Of a DNA stretch of 64,000 bases, positions 26,461 through 36,201 are shown piece by piece. Numbering within the stretch: position 1 is the first letter of the stretch; every line of letters starts with the position of its first letter. Origin of the DNA: Alteromonadaceae bacterium M269 (GTDB lineage: Bacteria; Pseudomonadota; Gammaproteobacteria; Enterobacterales; Alteromonadaceae); the NCBI GenBank assembly GCA_004353515.1, contig SMNZ01000003.1, forward strand, positions 496,001-560,000. The letters run 5' to 3'. Below the pieces are notes generated by a model. It worked only from the letters and a program-made list of their open reading frames with translations. It did not search any database and had not been told where the DNA came from. Position numbers and translations under genes: made by a program.

Positions 26461-27444
26461 ATGAGTGAAAATAACCTTAAATGTCAGTTTGTTAACTCCG
26501 CTGGTGAACAATGTGGAGGAGTGGATAATGGAAGTGGATTCTGTTTCTGGCACGACGAAAATTGTTGTAAGAATGGCTCTGACATTAAGCAGCGGTTAGA
26601 AGATTACGCTAAGAGTGGCGGAATGCTTTGCGGTATTTCGTTGAAGCAAGCTGACCTTTCTAATATTGATCTCGTCAATCATCATCACAAAAATGGCTAT
26701 GATTTTAGTCAAGCTGACCTCTACAAGGTCAATCTAAGCGGCGCTCACCTTTTCAATATCAACTTTTCTGAAACCAGTTTAATGAAAGCGGATTTGAGAG
26801 GAGCCAATTTAAACTGGGCGAACCTTGACGGTGCAAATCTACTCGGGGTTAAATGGAAAGACTGCAAAATAGAACACTTAAGGCTCGGTGAAGAAGTTAA
26901 ACAAGAGAGAGAAGCCAGGCAAGCGATAAAGAACCAAAAACGTGATCTGGCGATAGACTTATTTGGACAATCTGAAGAAATATATCGTGATTTGCGTAAG
27001 CATGCTGAGCGGGAAGGTATCTTCACAATGTCAGGAGCTTTTATACAGAAAGAATTAACGATGAGGCGTATGCAAATGAGGCCTTATAGCCTCCAACGTA
27101 TGACGTCAAAAGTCGTTGATTTATTTTGTGGCTACGGAGAAGAACCTTTAAGGATAGTTGGGCTATCGATAGGAATGATTATCCTATGTGCGTTTTTATA
27201 CACACTGACAGGTCTTAACTATCAAGGCGACTTACAGATCTTTGATTCGAATGCGACTATCGGCGAAAATCTGAATCTCTTCCTATCTTGCCTCTATTAT
27301 TCTGTAGTAACTTTTACAACCCTTGGTTACGGCGACTTTACGCCTGTCGGAGCTTCTCGAGCGATAGCTGCTTTCGAAGCTTTTTCGGGTAGCTTCACCA
27401 TTGCATTATTTGTTGTTGTTTTTGTGAAGAAAATGACACGTTAA
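26461..27444 (+). CDS. Pentapeptide-repeat protein fused to a potassium-channel pore domain
   Basis: 327 residues. The N terminus has a Cys/His cluster that may bind zinc (C9, C18, then GFCFWHDENCC). About residues 60-140 hold pentapeptide repeats of A(D/N)Lxx type (QADLSNIDL, QADLYKVNL, KADLRGANL, NWANLDGANL). After a charged helix come two membrane helices (about 232-252 and 306-323) around a pore loop with TTLGYGDFTP (filter G289-Y-G-D292). The pore matches Ion_trans_2 channels. The soluble part may gate the pore. An uncommon but known architecture; the trigger is unknown. Confidence 0.85.
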   Translation: MSENNLKCQFVNSAGEQCGGVDNGSGFCFWHDENCCKNGSDIKQRLEDYAKSGGMLCGISLKQADLSNIDLVNHHHKNGYDFSQADLYKVNLSGAHLFNINFSETSLMKADLRGANLNWANLDGANLLGVKWKDCKIEHLRLGEEVKQEREARQAIKNQKRDLAIDLFGQSEEIYRDLRKHAEREGIFTMSGAFIQKELTMRRMQMRPYSLQRMTSKVVDLFCGYGEEPLRIVGLSIGMIILCAFLYTLTGLNYQGDLQIFDSNATIGENLNLFLSCLYYSVVTFTTLGYGDFTPVGASRAIAAFEAFSGSFTIALFVVVFVKKMTR

Positions 27445-27477
27445 AAGAGGAGGTTTGCATAATTATTAATTTCATTT

Positions 27478-27501
27478 AGACGTCTAGACGTAAAGACGTT
27501 G
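27478..27501 (+). promoter_or_regulatory. Three tandem MetJ boxes upstream of metA
   Basis: AGACGTCT (27478-27485), AGACGTAA (27486-27493) and AGACGTTG (27494-27501) follow each other with no gap. The MetJ consensus is AGACGTCT, and cooperative MetJ dimers bind 8-bp tandem boxes. The array ends 56 bp before the metA start. Confidence 0.93.
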
Positions 27502-27557
27502 ATTTGTTTCTTGTGTTAAGGCAATATCGCACTATTGATGTTTGCGCAGGAAAATCT

Positions 27558-28490
27558 ATGCCTATTCGAATTCCGGGTGACTTGCCTGCACTTGATGTAT
27601 TGAACAGTGAAAATATCTTTGTGATGAACGAGCAACGTGCTGTTTCGCAAGATATTCGTCCACTTGAAGTCGGTATTTTGAATTTGATGCCGAATAAGAT
27701 TGAAACAGAAGTGCAGTTGTTACGGTTGCTATCCAACACACCTCTTCAAATTAATATTGATTTGATTCGTATTGATAATACGAGCCACAAAAATACACCT
27801 CAGGAGCATATGGAAGCTTTCTATCATCTTTTTGATGATGTTGAGTCTAAGAAATATGACGGCCTTATTGTAACCGGTGCCCCTTTAGCCAAATTGCAAT
27901 ATGAAGATGTGAAATACTGGGAAAAGATATGTGTTGTGATGGATTGGGCTAGGACGCATGTTCAGTCGACGCTTTTTCTTTGCTGGGCAGCGCACGCTGC
28001 TATTTATCATTTTTTTGGTATTAATCGAAAGCTTAATGAAGACAAGCTCTTTGGTGTCTACGCACACCAAGTGAATCACGCAAACGATGAACTTGTGCGT
28101 GGTTTTGATTCTTCGATTTGTGCTCCGCATTCTCGCTACGGCGAAATCCCCGTTGATGATTATTTGTCAATTGATGGCTTACGTGTGATGGCTGAATCGC
28201 CTGAGACAGGGGCGTATTTAGTCGCATCTGAAGATAGACGTATGGTGTTTATCACCGGGCATCCTGAATATGATGCTGATACGCTGGATCTCGAATATAA
28301 GCGTGATATCAACGCTGGAATTGATATCGATGTTCCCAATAATTACTACGAAAATAATGATCCGTCTTTACCGCCTATCGTGAACTGGCGCGCACATGGA
28401 ACCTTACTTTTTACCAACTGGCTGAATTATTACGTGTATCAACAGACACCTTATGACCTCTCCAAACTCAACGGGGGAGTTAATTCCTAA
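27558..28490 (+). CDS. metA: Homoserine O-acyltransferase (MetA/MetAS)
   Basis: 310 residues from the ATG at 27558 ([15 protein letters not shown]), behind CAGGAAAATCT; an upstream frame extension is not part of the family. Class I glutamine-amidotransferase-like fold: nucleophile Cys142 in [10 protein letters not shown], His235 in [12 protein letters not shown] with Glu237. [10 protein letters not shown] and NVSH-like 'DNTSHKNTP' are standard. It activates homoserine with succinyl- or acetyl-CoA; sequence by eye does not settle which. First gene of a MetJ-controlled operon; the stop overlaps the next start (TAATG). Confidence 0.96.
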   Translation: MPIRIPGDLPALDVLNSENIFVMNEQRAVSQDIRPLEVGILNLMPNKIETEVQLLRLLSNTPLQINIDLIRIDNTSHKNTPQEHMEAFYHLFDDVESKKYDGLIVTGAPLAKLQYEDVKYWEKICVVMDWARTHVQSTLFLCWAAHAAIYHFFGINRKLNEDKLFGVYAHQVNHANDELVRGFDSSICAPHSRYGEIPVDDYLSIDGLRVMAESPETGAYLVASEDRRMVFITGHPEYDADTLDLEYKRDINAGIDIDVPNNYYENNDPSLPPIVNWRAHGTLLFTNWLNYYVYQQTPYDLSKLNGGVNS

Positions 28491-29545
28491 TGATAGAAAA
28501 GACATTAGAGCAACTGCAGCAGTCACTCAATCAACGTATTTTGATTTTAGACGGCGCTATGGGAACTATGATCCAGCAGTACGATCCGCAAGAAGCCGAC
28601 TATCGAGGTGAGCGGTTTAAGGATTGGCCCAGTGATTTAAAAGGCAATAACGACCTTTTGACGCTGACACAACCTGAAATGATTACTGAGATTCATGAAG
28701 CTTATTTGGACGCAGGTGCTGATATTATTGAAACCAACACATTTAACGCGACGACGATCTCTATGGCTGACTATGATATGCAGTCGTTGTCTCGTGAGAT
28801 AAATGTCGAAGCAGCGAGATTAGCAAAAGAAGCGTGCGAGAAGTACACAAAATATAATCCTAGCAGGCCTCGTTATGTCGCTGGTGTTTTAGGTCCGACA
28901 AACAGGACGGCTTCTATATCGCCTGATGTGAATGATCCGGGTATGCGCAATATTGATTTTGACACCTTGGTTGAAGCGTACTCTGAGTCTTGTGAAGCCT
29001 TAATTGAAGGAGGCTCTGACTTAATTTTGATTGAGACGGTATTTGATACGTTGAACGCAAAGGCTGCTGCTTATGCAGTTGATAGCACTTTTGAAAAGCT
29101 TGATGTCCGTCTTCCCGTTATGATTTCAGGGACTATTACAGATGCATCTGGGCGCACATTGTCAGGACAGACTGCTGAAGCCTTCTACTATTCTTTAAGA
29201 CACATCAAGCCTTTAACCTTTGGGCTTAATTGCGCTTTGGGTCCTGATTTGTTGAGACAGTATGTCGAGGAGATTTCCAATGTGGCTGAATGTTATGTCT
29301 CTGCACATCCGAACGCAGGTTTGCCGAATGAATTTGGGGGCTACGATTTGAGTGCTGAAGATATGGCTGAACACATTGGAGAATGGGCGAGTTCGGGGTT
29401 GGTCAATATTGTAGGAGGATGTTGCGGTTCAACACCGGAACACGTTAAAGCGATTGCTGATGTTGTGTCCGCAGTTAAGCCTCGTGAAATACCTGATAAG
29501 CCCGTAAAAATGCGGCTATCGGGGTTAGAGCCTTTTGTACATTAA
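28490..29545 (+). CDS. metH: Methionine synthase, homocysteine-binding module (split MetH, part 1)
   Basis: 351 residues, equal to domain 1 (about residues 1-350) of E. coli MetH. It begins with [19 protein letters not shown], has the zinc-site cysteines in FGLNCALG and [14 protein letters not shown], and ends right after '[11 protein letters not shown]', where full-length MetH continues into the folate domain. The start overlaps metA by 1 nt. In-frame TAA, TAG and TGA codons separate it from part 2, so the split is real and not a simple frameshift. It must act together with part 2 to pass the methyl group to homocysteine. Confidence 0.93.
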   Translation: MIEKTLEQLQQSLNQRILILDGAMGTMIQQYDPQEADYRGERFKDWPSDLKGNNDLLTLTQPEMITEIHEAYLDAGADIIETNTFNATTISMADYDMQSLSREINVEAARLAKEACEKYTKYNPSRPRYVAGVLGPTNRTASISPDVNDPGMRNIDFDTLVEAYSESCEALIEGGSDLILIETVFDTLNAKAAAYAVDSTFEKLDVRLPVMISGTITDASGRTLSGQTAEAFYYSLRHIKPLTFGLNCALGPDLLRQYVEEISNVAECYVSAHPNAGLPNEFGGYDLSAEDMAEHIGEWASSGLVNIVGGCCGSTPEHVKAIADVVSAVKPREIPDKPVKMRLSGLEPFVH

Positions 29546-29578
29546 TCGATTAACAGACGCTAGGACTGATTCATTACT

Positions 29579-32203
29579 ATGAGCCAAGCAAGAGCTACTT
29601 TTATTAACGTCGGAGAGAGAACCAATGTTACCGGTTCTGCGGCGTTTAAACGCCTGATTCTAGAAGGTGACTATGAAAAGGCACTGGAGGTTGCGCGTCA
29701 GCAAGTCGAAAACGGTGCACAGATTATTGATATCAACATGGACGAAGCCATGTTGGATTCAGAAGCTGCCATGGTTAAGTTTCTTAATCTTATTGCTTCG
29801 GAACCTGATATCTCTCGAGTCCCTATTATGTTGGATTCTTCTAAATGGAGTGTTATCGAAGCAGGGCTTAAATGTGTACAGGGTAAAGCGATAGTAAACT
29901 CCATTAGCTTGAAAGAAGGCGAAGAGCTATTTATTGAGCACGCAAAAAAGATTCAACGCTATGGTGCAGCTACTGTAGTGATGGCTTTTGATGAAGTAGG
30001 GCAGGCAGATACTGAAGACCGTAAGTTTGAAATCTGCGAGCGTTCTTATGACATCTTGGTCAATAAAGTCGGCTTTCCTCCAGAAGATATTATTTTTGAT
30101 CCCAATATCTTCGCTGTTGCAACGGGTATTGAAGAGCATAACAACTACGCTGTTGATTTTATTGAAGCTACACGACGCATTCGTAAAGAATTGCCTTACG
30201 CCAGTATCTCGGGCGGCTTATCTAATATCTCGTTTTCTTTCCGCGGCAATAACCCTGTGCGCGAAGCTATGCACTCGGTGTTTTTATATCACGCGATTCA
30301 AGCGGGTATGAACATGGGCATTGTCAATGCTGGACAGCTTGCAGTATATAGCGATATTCCAGATGAGCTGAGAGATGCCGTTGAGGATGTGATCTTAAAC
30401 CGGCATGACGGAGCAACTGATCGCCTATTAGAGATAGCACCAAAGTACAAAGGCGATGGGCAGGCCGTCGTTAAAGAAACACTAGAGTGGCGCGAGCAAC
30501 CGGTGAATAAGCGTATTGAGCATGCGTTAATTAAAGGTATTGCCGATTATGTGGTTGAAGATACTGAAGAAGCGCGTTTACAGGCCAAAAGACCTTTAGA
30601 CGTTATTGAAGGGCCGTTGATGGATGGTATGAATGTCGTCGGTGATCTATTTGGTGAAGGCAAGATGTTCTTGCCGCAAGTGGTTAAGTCTGCACGTGTG
30701 ATGAAAAAAGCCGTAGCCCACCTTGAGCCTTTTATCGAGGCAGAGAAAGAAGAAGGGCAGACTAACGGTAAGATACTGATGGCAACGGTTAAGGGCGATG
30801 TTCACGATATTGGCAAGAACATTGTTGGTGTGGTTCTGCAATGTAACAACTACGAGATAGTTGACCTTGGCGTCATGGTTCCTGCTGCACAAATACTTCA
30901 GGCGGCAACAGAGCACAACGTCGATATTATTGGTTTATCTGGCCTGATCACACCGTCTCTTGACGAAATGGTGCATGTTGCCAAAGAAATGCAACGGCTT
31001 GATATGGACTTACCTCTGTTGATTGGTGGAGCAACAACCTCAAAAGCGCATACAGCGGTTAAGATTGAACAGAATTATGAACATCCTGTTGTTTATGTCC
31101 CTAATGCATCGAGGGCAGTAGGGGTTTGTCAACAATTGCTATCTGCAGAAAACAAAGCGGCTTATGCAAGTAAATTAAGCCAGGAATATGAAAAAGTCCG
31201 TGAACAACATGCTCGTAAGACACCCCGCAGTCAACCTATTACGTTAGAACAAGCAAGAGCGAATAGTGCTGCTATTGACTGGCAGGCTTATGATATTCCA
31301 GTCCCTAAACAATTGGGCGTACAAAGCATTGATGTCAGTTTAGCTGAGCTTGTAAGTTATATTGACTGGACACCCTTTTTCTTGACTTGGTCCTTGGCTG
31401 GAAAATACCCACGTATTCTTGACGATGAAGTGGTTGGAGAAGAAGCGAAACGCTTATTTGAAGATGCTAATACCATGTTGCAAAGCTTGATTGAAAGCCA
31501 AGAACTCAAAGCGAAAGGTGTCGTCGGTATTTTCCCTGCCAACCGTGTTGATGATGATATCGAAATATATGCTGATGAAAATCGCGGTGATGTCGCGTAT
31601 GTAGCTCATCACTTGCGGCAACAAACACTGAAAAACAAAGGTGTTAATGGTTGTCTAAGTGACTTTATTGCTCCTAAAAGTAGTGGAAAGGTTGATTATG
31701 TTGGTGCGTTCGCCGTAACCGCTGGTATTGGCGAAGACGAACTCGCTAAGGCCTATGAAGCAGCACATGACGATTATAATGCGATTATGGTTAAAGCAGT
31801 AGCTGACAGATTAGCTGAAGCTTTTGCAGAGTACTTGCATGAAAAGGTACGTAAAACCATTTGGGCTTATGCTCCTGATGAAGACTTGTCTAATGACGAT
31901 TTGATTCGCGAAAAGTATCAAGGTATTCGACCTGCGCCGGGCTATGCTGCTTGTCCTGAACATACAGAGAAGCAAACAATTTGGGATTTGTTAGACGTAG
32001 AAAAACATACAGGCATGACTTTAACGGAGAGTTATGCCATGTGGCCAGGTGCATCGGTATCGGGATGGTACTTCTCGCATCCAGAAAGCCGTTATTTTGC
32101 CGTGGCACAAATTCAACAAGATCAACTTGAAGATTATGCTTCCCGTAAAGGCTGGTCGCTAGAGGAAGCTGAAAAATGGTTAGCGCCAAACTTAAGTTTG
32201 TAA
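29579..32203 (+). CDS. metH: Methionine synthase, folate, cobalamin and reactivation modules (split MetH, part 2)
   Basis: 874 residues. It starts with [20 protein letters not shown], the first motif of the pterin-binding domain. The cobalamin module has the base-off motif D-V-H-D-I-G-K-N (in [16 protein letters not shown]) and later [12 protein letters not shown] and [11 protein letters not shown]. The C-terminal AdoMet-binding reactivation domain is present ([34 protein letters not shown]). Same reading frame as part 1, 33 bp apart, with AGGA upstream. The two parts sum to 1225 residues, the size of normal MetH (about 1227). No cobalamin riboswitch was seen. Confidence 0.95.
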   Translation: MSQARATFINVGERTNVTGSAAFKRLILEGDYEKALEVARQQVENGAQIIDINMDEAMLDSEAAMVKFLNLIASEPDISRVPIMLDSSKWSVIEAGLKCVQGKAIVNSISLKEGEELFIEHAKKIQRYGAATVVMAFDEVGQADTEDRKFEICERSYDILVNKVGFPPEDIIFDPNIFAVATGIEEHNNYAVDFIEATRRIRKELPYASISGGLSNISFSFRGNNPVREAMHSVFLYHAIQAGMNMGIVNAGQLAVYSDIPDELRDAVEDVILNRHDGATDRLLEIAPKYKGDGQAVVKETLEWREQPVNKRIEHALIKGIADYVVEDTEEARLQAKRPLDVIEGPLMDGMNVVGDLFGEGKMFLPQVVKSARVMKKAVAHLEPFIEAEKEEGQTNGKILMATVKGDVHDIGKNIVGVVLQCNNYEIVDLGVMVPAAQILQAATEHNVDIIGLSGLITPSLDEMVHVAKEMQRLDMDLPLLIGGATTSKAHTAVKIEQNYEHPVVYVPNASRAVGVCQQLLSAENKAAYASKLSQEYEKVREQHARKTPRSQPITLEQARANSAAIDWQAYDIPVPKQLGVQSIDVSLAELVSYIDWTPFFLTWSLAGKYPRILDDEVVGEEAKRLFEDANTMLQSLIESQELKAKGVVGIFPANRVDDDIEIYADENRGDVAYVAHHLRQQTLKNKGVNGCLSDFIAPKSSGKVDYVGAFAVTAGIGEDELAKAYEAAHDDYNAIMVKAVADRLAEAFAEYLHEKVRKTIWAYAPDEDLSNDDLIREKYQGIRPAPGYAACPEHTEKQTIWDLLDVEKHTGMTLTESYAMWPGASVSGWYFSHPESRYFAVAQIQQDQLEDYASRKGWSLEEAEKWLAPNLSL

Positions 32204-32222
32204 TACGGTTTTGATAAGGTGA

Positions 32223-32260
32223 ACAAAGTTAACTTATTTTGAGATAAATAAGAACTTTGT
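32223..32260. other. Imperfect hairpin after metH, possible terminator
   Basis: ACAAAGTT (32223-32230) and AACTTTGT (32253-32260) enclose CTTATTT...AAATAAG, giving an A/T-rich stem. No proper T-run follows, so its role is uncertain. Confidence 0.4.
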
Positions 32261-32342
32261 AAGGATAGAATCTCAGTCATGAACGGGATTAAAATCTCTC
32301 ATTCATTGTATTTAGGTTGCTTTGTTTCACTGAAGGTAAAAT

Positions 32343-32930
32343 ATGCTAACAAAACCCCTTAAACTTATACTTTCTATAATCATGCTTTTTAGTGTGGCAA
32401 TAGTAAATTCTCAGGAGCAGAACGAGTTAGCTTATTTTAAGTATGTTCCCGATAAATGGCGTTCAGAGATTATTAATTTCCCGTTGGATTTCGCACCTAG
32501 CTTAAAATACAAAGGAAGGCTCGAGCTGCTTTTTTCACCTGGGATGTTCAAAGGTGAGAGCGAAGAGTTTTTATCCTATGGTTTTATTTGGGCTATTGAA
32601 GGCTCTGATGTCCCCACTCCCGAGCAATTAGAACAAGACTTGAAGACTTATTACTATGGGCTCCAATCTATCGTCAGCGAAGGTAAACTCAAAGCAAAAG
32701 CGAATAGTCGTGTATGGTTAGATGAGTCGAGTTCGGGGTCTGATTTGTCTTATCTTGGTATAGTCGAGTGGACAGAACCTTTTGTTACAAAAAGCGCACA
32801 AAAACTCAATTTGAAGGTTACTTTTCGGGTCAATAAAGAAAATAACCAATGGCAGGCTTTTTTTAGAGTCTCTCCACAGCAAATTGACCATTCTATCTGG
32901 ACAAAGCTTGAAGAATTACCTATAAATTAG
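32343..32930 (+). CDS. Exported protein of unknown function
   Basis: 195 residues with a signal peptide (LKLILSIIMLFSVAIVNS, mature from about residue 24). Beta-rich pattern with 'WRSEIINFPLDFAPSLKYKGRLELLFSPGMF' and 'GFIWAIEG', ending 'QAFFRVSPQQIDHSIWTKLEEL'. No catalytic motif or lipobox. Proteins of this look occur in marine gammaproteobacteria without assigned role. Stand-alone gene, about 120 bp before the HD-type gene. Confidence 0.7.
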   Translation: MLTKPLKLILSIIMLFSVAIVNSQEQNELAYFKYVPDKWRSEIINFPLDFAPSLKYKGRLELLFSPGMFKGESEEFLSYGFIWAIEGSDVPTPEQLEQDLKTYYYGLQSIVSEGKLKAKANSRVWLDESSSGSDLSYLGIVEWTEPFVTKSAQKLNLKVTFRVNKENNQWQAFFRVSPQQIDHSIWTKLEELPIN

Positions 32931-33051
32931 AAGCCGTATTGTCACTTTTGTTGAGGTTTTTCTAGCATTATGGGTAAAGTTTATTTTGTAATTCTGTGGA
33001 TGGTAACTAGATGAGCCAAGTTCGAGTTGAAAGAGCAAAAAGGAATCTAGT

Positions 33052-34377
33052 ATGACGACTCAGGTGGCAGATTCCCACTACGCTTCACATCTGAGTGAAC
33101 TAAACCAAGCAGATCAGGATAATAAAGTCGTACTATTCGAAGATGTCTACAATTGCGAAGGTAAATTAGTTGCAGCTAAAGAAATGGAAGTGACTGCACG
33201 TGTCGCTGAAATTATCGCTAAACACAAGCTTGCCAAGCCCTTTGAAAGCAGTGTTTGGATTGAAAATGGTTTAAGTGAACAAAACCTGCTGCATAAACTG
33301 AGTAAACAGTTAGAAGAATTTGGTTTGAAGGATCTTCCAGCGGCATCTTTGTTATTAAGAGATGCTAAATCTGCCTGTGATGTGCTGGCTTCTTACCCTC
33401 TTGTTTTTCAAAAACTCACCGTTATGTCTAATCAATTGCCGGAGATTTTTAACCGGACTTTATTGTGCTCTATTTTATCGCTTGGTATCAGCCGAGAGCT
33501 GGAATTGGACGAAAAGACTGCTGAGAATATCTTTGTTGCTAACATGATTTCAGATGTTGGGATGTTACACCTTCCACCTGAGCTTGTTCTAAAGGAAGGT
33601 GAATATACATACGAAGAGTGGCGCATGATGCAAGGACACATGGCCATCGCTAAACACTTCGCCGACCGTGTTCCTGGGTTACCCAAAATTGTTGGAAGAG
33701 CAGTTTTAGAGCACCATGAAAGGGCTGATGGTTTTGGTGATCCTTTTGGTAAAACGATAGATAAACTGTGTATTGAAGGTCAAGTGATCTCGATGGCTGA
33801 CGAAATTAGCATGCTCTATAATCGTTTAGTTACTAATGGTCACCACAGCTGGAATGGCGTTATTGATGTTATTCAAGTTCCTACCTCGGCACATTCAGAA
33901 GTTATCCGAAAGGCAGCTTTGCGCCTGCTTAAGAAAGTAAAACTGCCCTACAAAGCAAAATATGCGGATGAACAATTCAACGCTGCGATAGATGGGTTGA
34001 AAGCCAAACATAAATGCCTCAACGAATGGTATGTGGTTATTTCGCAAATTCTAGATTTACATAAGGTAGAGCTCGTTGAACAAAACGACTTCAAACCTTA
34101 TACCATGCTCGAAGAGTTGAATCGCACCATTATTACATCGGGCTTGCTTAGCCAATTCCAGCTTGATTGGTTACAGGAGCTATCACTTCCTATTGATGAA
34201 ACCACGGGATTTGAGATTGAAGAGTATGAACTCAAGCTAGGCGAAATTGAATCTCAATGTCTTTTTGTCATGCGCAAGATAAGGGAGCTGCGGCATGAAA
34301 TGGCTAAAAGGTTCCATAGTGTTGAGTTAGCAAAACACTATTATGAAGAATTGATGGATATTCTGAAGACTGATTAG
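33052..34377 (+). CDS. HD-GYP/HDOD-like protein with degenerate active site
   Basis: 441 residues; start ATG behind AAAAGGAATCTAGT. The central part (about 130-270) follows the HD-GYP pattern, but key residues deviate: the usual 'LLHDIGK' reads 'MISDVGML' (first His lost, Asp kept), the GH is kept in MQGHMAIAKHFAD, HHE is kept in LEHHERADGFGDP, and the GYP loop is altered. Hence c-di-GMP hydrolysis is doubtful; a binding or scaffold role is more likely. The N terminus (EDVYNCEGKLVAAKEMEVT) resembles the segment before such domains. The C-terminal 130 residues are helical and unassigned. Cytoplasmic. Confidence 0.75.
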   Translation: MTTQVADSHYASHLSELNQADQDNKVVLFEDVYNCEGKLVAAKEMEVTARVAEIIAKHKLAKPFESSVWIENGLSEQNLLHKLSKQLEEFGLKDLPAASLLLRDAKSACDVLASYPLVFQKLTVMSNQLPEIFNRTLLCSILSLGISRELELDEKTAENIFVANMISDVGMLHLPPELVLKEGEYTYEEWRMMQGHMAIAKHFADRVPGLPKIVGRAVLEHHERADGFGDPFGKTIDKLCIEGQVISMADEISMLYNRLVTNGHHSWNGVIDVIQVPTSAHSEVIRKAALRLLKKVKLPYKAKYADEQFNAAIDGLKAKHKCLNEWYVVISQILDLHKVELVEQNDFKPYTMLEELNRTIITSGLLSQFQLDWLQELSLPIDETTGFEIEEYELKLGEIESQCLFVMRKIRELRHEMAKRFHSVELAKHYYEELMDILKTD

Positions 34378-34394
34378 AATTTAACTAAGCAGAA

Positions 34395-34430
34395 CTATAG
34401 CTCCTCGTAAGAAGAAGAGCTATAGCTTCT
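34395..34430. terminator. Hairpin between convergent genes, likely bidirectional terminator
   Basis: Perfect 9-bp arms CTATAGCTC (34395-34403) and GAGCTATAG (34417-34425) around a 13-nt loop, followed by CTTCT. T-run weak. Confidence 0.5.
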
Positions 34431-34437
34431 AGGTTGA

Positions 34438-35385
34438 CTAGCCGTCAGCAGTAATTTGCTTAACTAACGCATCATGCGTTTCTTGCATTTTGTCATTATC
34501 TACTTGGCATGTCCCCGCAGCTTGGTGTCCACCACCGCCATACTTCAAGCACAACTCACCAACATTGGTTTTAGAGCTTCGGTCTAGGATTGATTTACCA
34601 ATAGCGAAAACGGTGTTTTGCTTTTTCAAACCCCAAAGTACGTGAATGGAAATATTGCATTCAGGGAAGAGCGCATAAATCATAAAGCGGTTGCCAGCAT
34701 ATATGGTTTCCTGATCGCGTAAATCTAACACCACCAAGTTGTCATAGACTTTTGAACAGCTGGTCAGTTGTTCTTTGAATTTCTCGGCATGCTCCATGTA
34801 CAGAGTCACACGTTCTTGAATATCGGGTAGTGCGATAATTTCATCGATAGTGTGGTTACGGCAGTAGTCAATCAATTCCATCATAAGTTGATAGTTAGAG
34901 ATGCGGAAATCTCTGAATCGACCCAAACCAGTTCTGCTGTCCATCAAGTAATTTAATAATACCCATCCCTCAGGATTAAGGATTTCATCCTTGTTGAATT
35001 GTGCAGCATCGGCTTTATCAACTGCTTCCATCATGTCGTGCCAATCCGCTGGGAACTTGTCTTCGCCGCCATAATAGTCAAAAACAACACGAGCAGCCGA
35101 AGGCGCTTTCGGGTCGATAATATGATTGTCTTGCTGGTTTTCGCCGCTTCGCGTGACTTCACTGAGGTGATGGTCAAACGCAATAAAGCATCCTGGCACG
35201 TAGGGTAGGTTGGTGGTGATGTCATTCTCAGTAATATCTATCACACCATCTTGCATATCCTTAGGGTGGACGAACTTAATGTCGTCGATTAAGTCCAGTT
35301 CCTTTAAAAGAACCGCACATACCAACCCATCAAAGTCGCTTCGAGTGACTAAGCGATATTTTTTATTACTCTCTGCTGATGCCAA
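34438..35385 (-). CDS. DHH-family phosphoesterase
   Basis: 315 residues. N-terminal DHH domain: VTRSDFDGLVCAVLL (metal-binding D-x-D), CFIAFDHHLSEV (DHH motif), 'MEAVDKADAAQFNKDE'. C-terminal DHHA1 part with YGGGGHQAAGTCQV, which binds substrate. Relatives hydrolyse nanoRNA, pAp, cyclic dinucleotides or polyphosphate; this branch (exopolyphosphatase-like) is not characterised enough to choose. Single-gene unit convergent with the HD-type gene. Confidence 0.88.
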   Translation of the reverse strand: MASAESNKKYRLVTRSDFDGLVCAVLLKELDLIDDIKFVHPKDMQDGVIDITENDITTNLPYVPGCFIAFDHHLSEVTRSGENQQDNHIIDPKAPSAARVVFDYYGGEDKFPADWHDMMEAVDKADAAQFNKDEILNPEGWVLLNYLMDSRTGLGRFRDFRISNYQLMMELIDYCRNHTIDEIIALPDIQERVTLYMEHAEKFKEQLTSCSKVYDNLVVLDLRDQETIYAGNRFMIYALFPECNISIHVLWGLKKQNTVFAIGKSILDRSSKTNVGELCLKYGGGGHQAAGTCQVDNDKMQETHDALVKQITADG

Positions 35386-35720
35386 TTGAATTCTCCAAAA
35401 TAGTGTTAATGCCGCTAGAGTGTTAAACCTTTGCGGTATAGATTTTGTACTAAATAAAGGCTTTTTATTAATGCTTTGAGACTTTCTATGTAAGAGTCTC
35501 TTAGCAAGTCATAAAGTTCATTAATTTAGCTATAAAATTAGCTGAGCTGAATGCATATTACCAGTGGCTTTTAGTCGCATGTAAATTATACAGCTATTTG
35601 GTGCTGCACTTTACGTGGGTTTTGATAACGATGTTGACAATTCACCGCACGGTTTGCAGACTTAATCTCTTATCCACACACCTTGTGAACAAAGATCACC
35701 AAAGCCTTGGAGTTGTAGAG
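35386..35720. other. 335-bp intergenic stretch
   Basis: It separates the divergent DHH and membrane-protein genes and is A/T-rich. The membrane gene frame opens at 35598, but the better start is 35721. No terminator, repeat or RNA was recognised. Confidence 0.35.
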
Positions 35721-36152
35721 ATGTTTTTAAAAACATTACTAAGCGGCTTAACCACTATTTTTGCCTGGACGCCTGCATCTGTGTTGGTTGTTATCGCTGC
35801 CTACGGGCTATATGCCGGTGTTATCAATATTGTTGATGTGCATTGGTCTATTACTCTAGGGTTGTTTTTAATAGGCCTTGGAGGCATTGGTGGTTATATG
35901 GGGATCACGTCCGTTGCATGGAATTTAAAGGTCTCTGCGAAATGGAATAGCTTGCTTTTGGCTTTAGGAGTATTGACCTTAACTACCGTTATACTCATTG
36001 GGGCAACATCAGAGAGTGAGGTTCTTTACATTGGATTGTATTGGGTAGATTTATACCTATTTGTTTGTCCTCTTGTTCTTGGTTTCATTCATTTGGTTTA
36101 TCAGTTAAAGCTATGGCGCAGCTCTTCAGTGGTTGAAGACAATCAGAAGTAA
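35721..36152 (+). CDS. Small membrane protein, unknown
   Basis: 143 residues from the ATG at 35721 (GGAGTTGTAGAG upstream). Four membrane helices are visible: SVLVVIAAYGLYAGVINIV, TLGLFLIGLGGIGGYMG, LLLALGVLTLTTVILIG and LYWVDLYLFVCPLVLGFIHLVY. The longer frame from 35598 adds 41 polar residues with no family look. No recognised domain. Confidence 0.65.
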   Translation: MFLKTLLSGLTTIFAWTPASVLVVIAAYGLYAGVINIVDVHWSITLGLFLIGLGGIGGYMGITSVAWNLKVSAKWNSLLLALGVLTLTTVILIGATSESEVLYIGLYWVDLYLFVCPLVLGFIHLVYQLKLWRSSSVVEDNQK

Positions 36153-36201
36153 TCATTGGGCAATAAGCTTAAACATATTTAGCATGAGGAGTTTTTATTA
36201 G

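Noticed and set aside
28400-29600. Cobalamin riboswitch ahead of metH
   Set aside because: metH part 1 overlaps the metA stop, leaving no room for a leader, and no B12-box was seen upstream of metA.
28490-32203. Frameshift or sequencing error breaking metH
   Set aside because: Both parts are in the same frame, three stop codons separate them, part 2 has its own start and upstream AGGA, and the break falls at a domain border.
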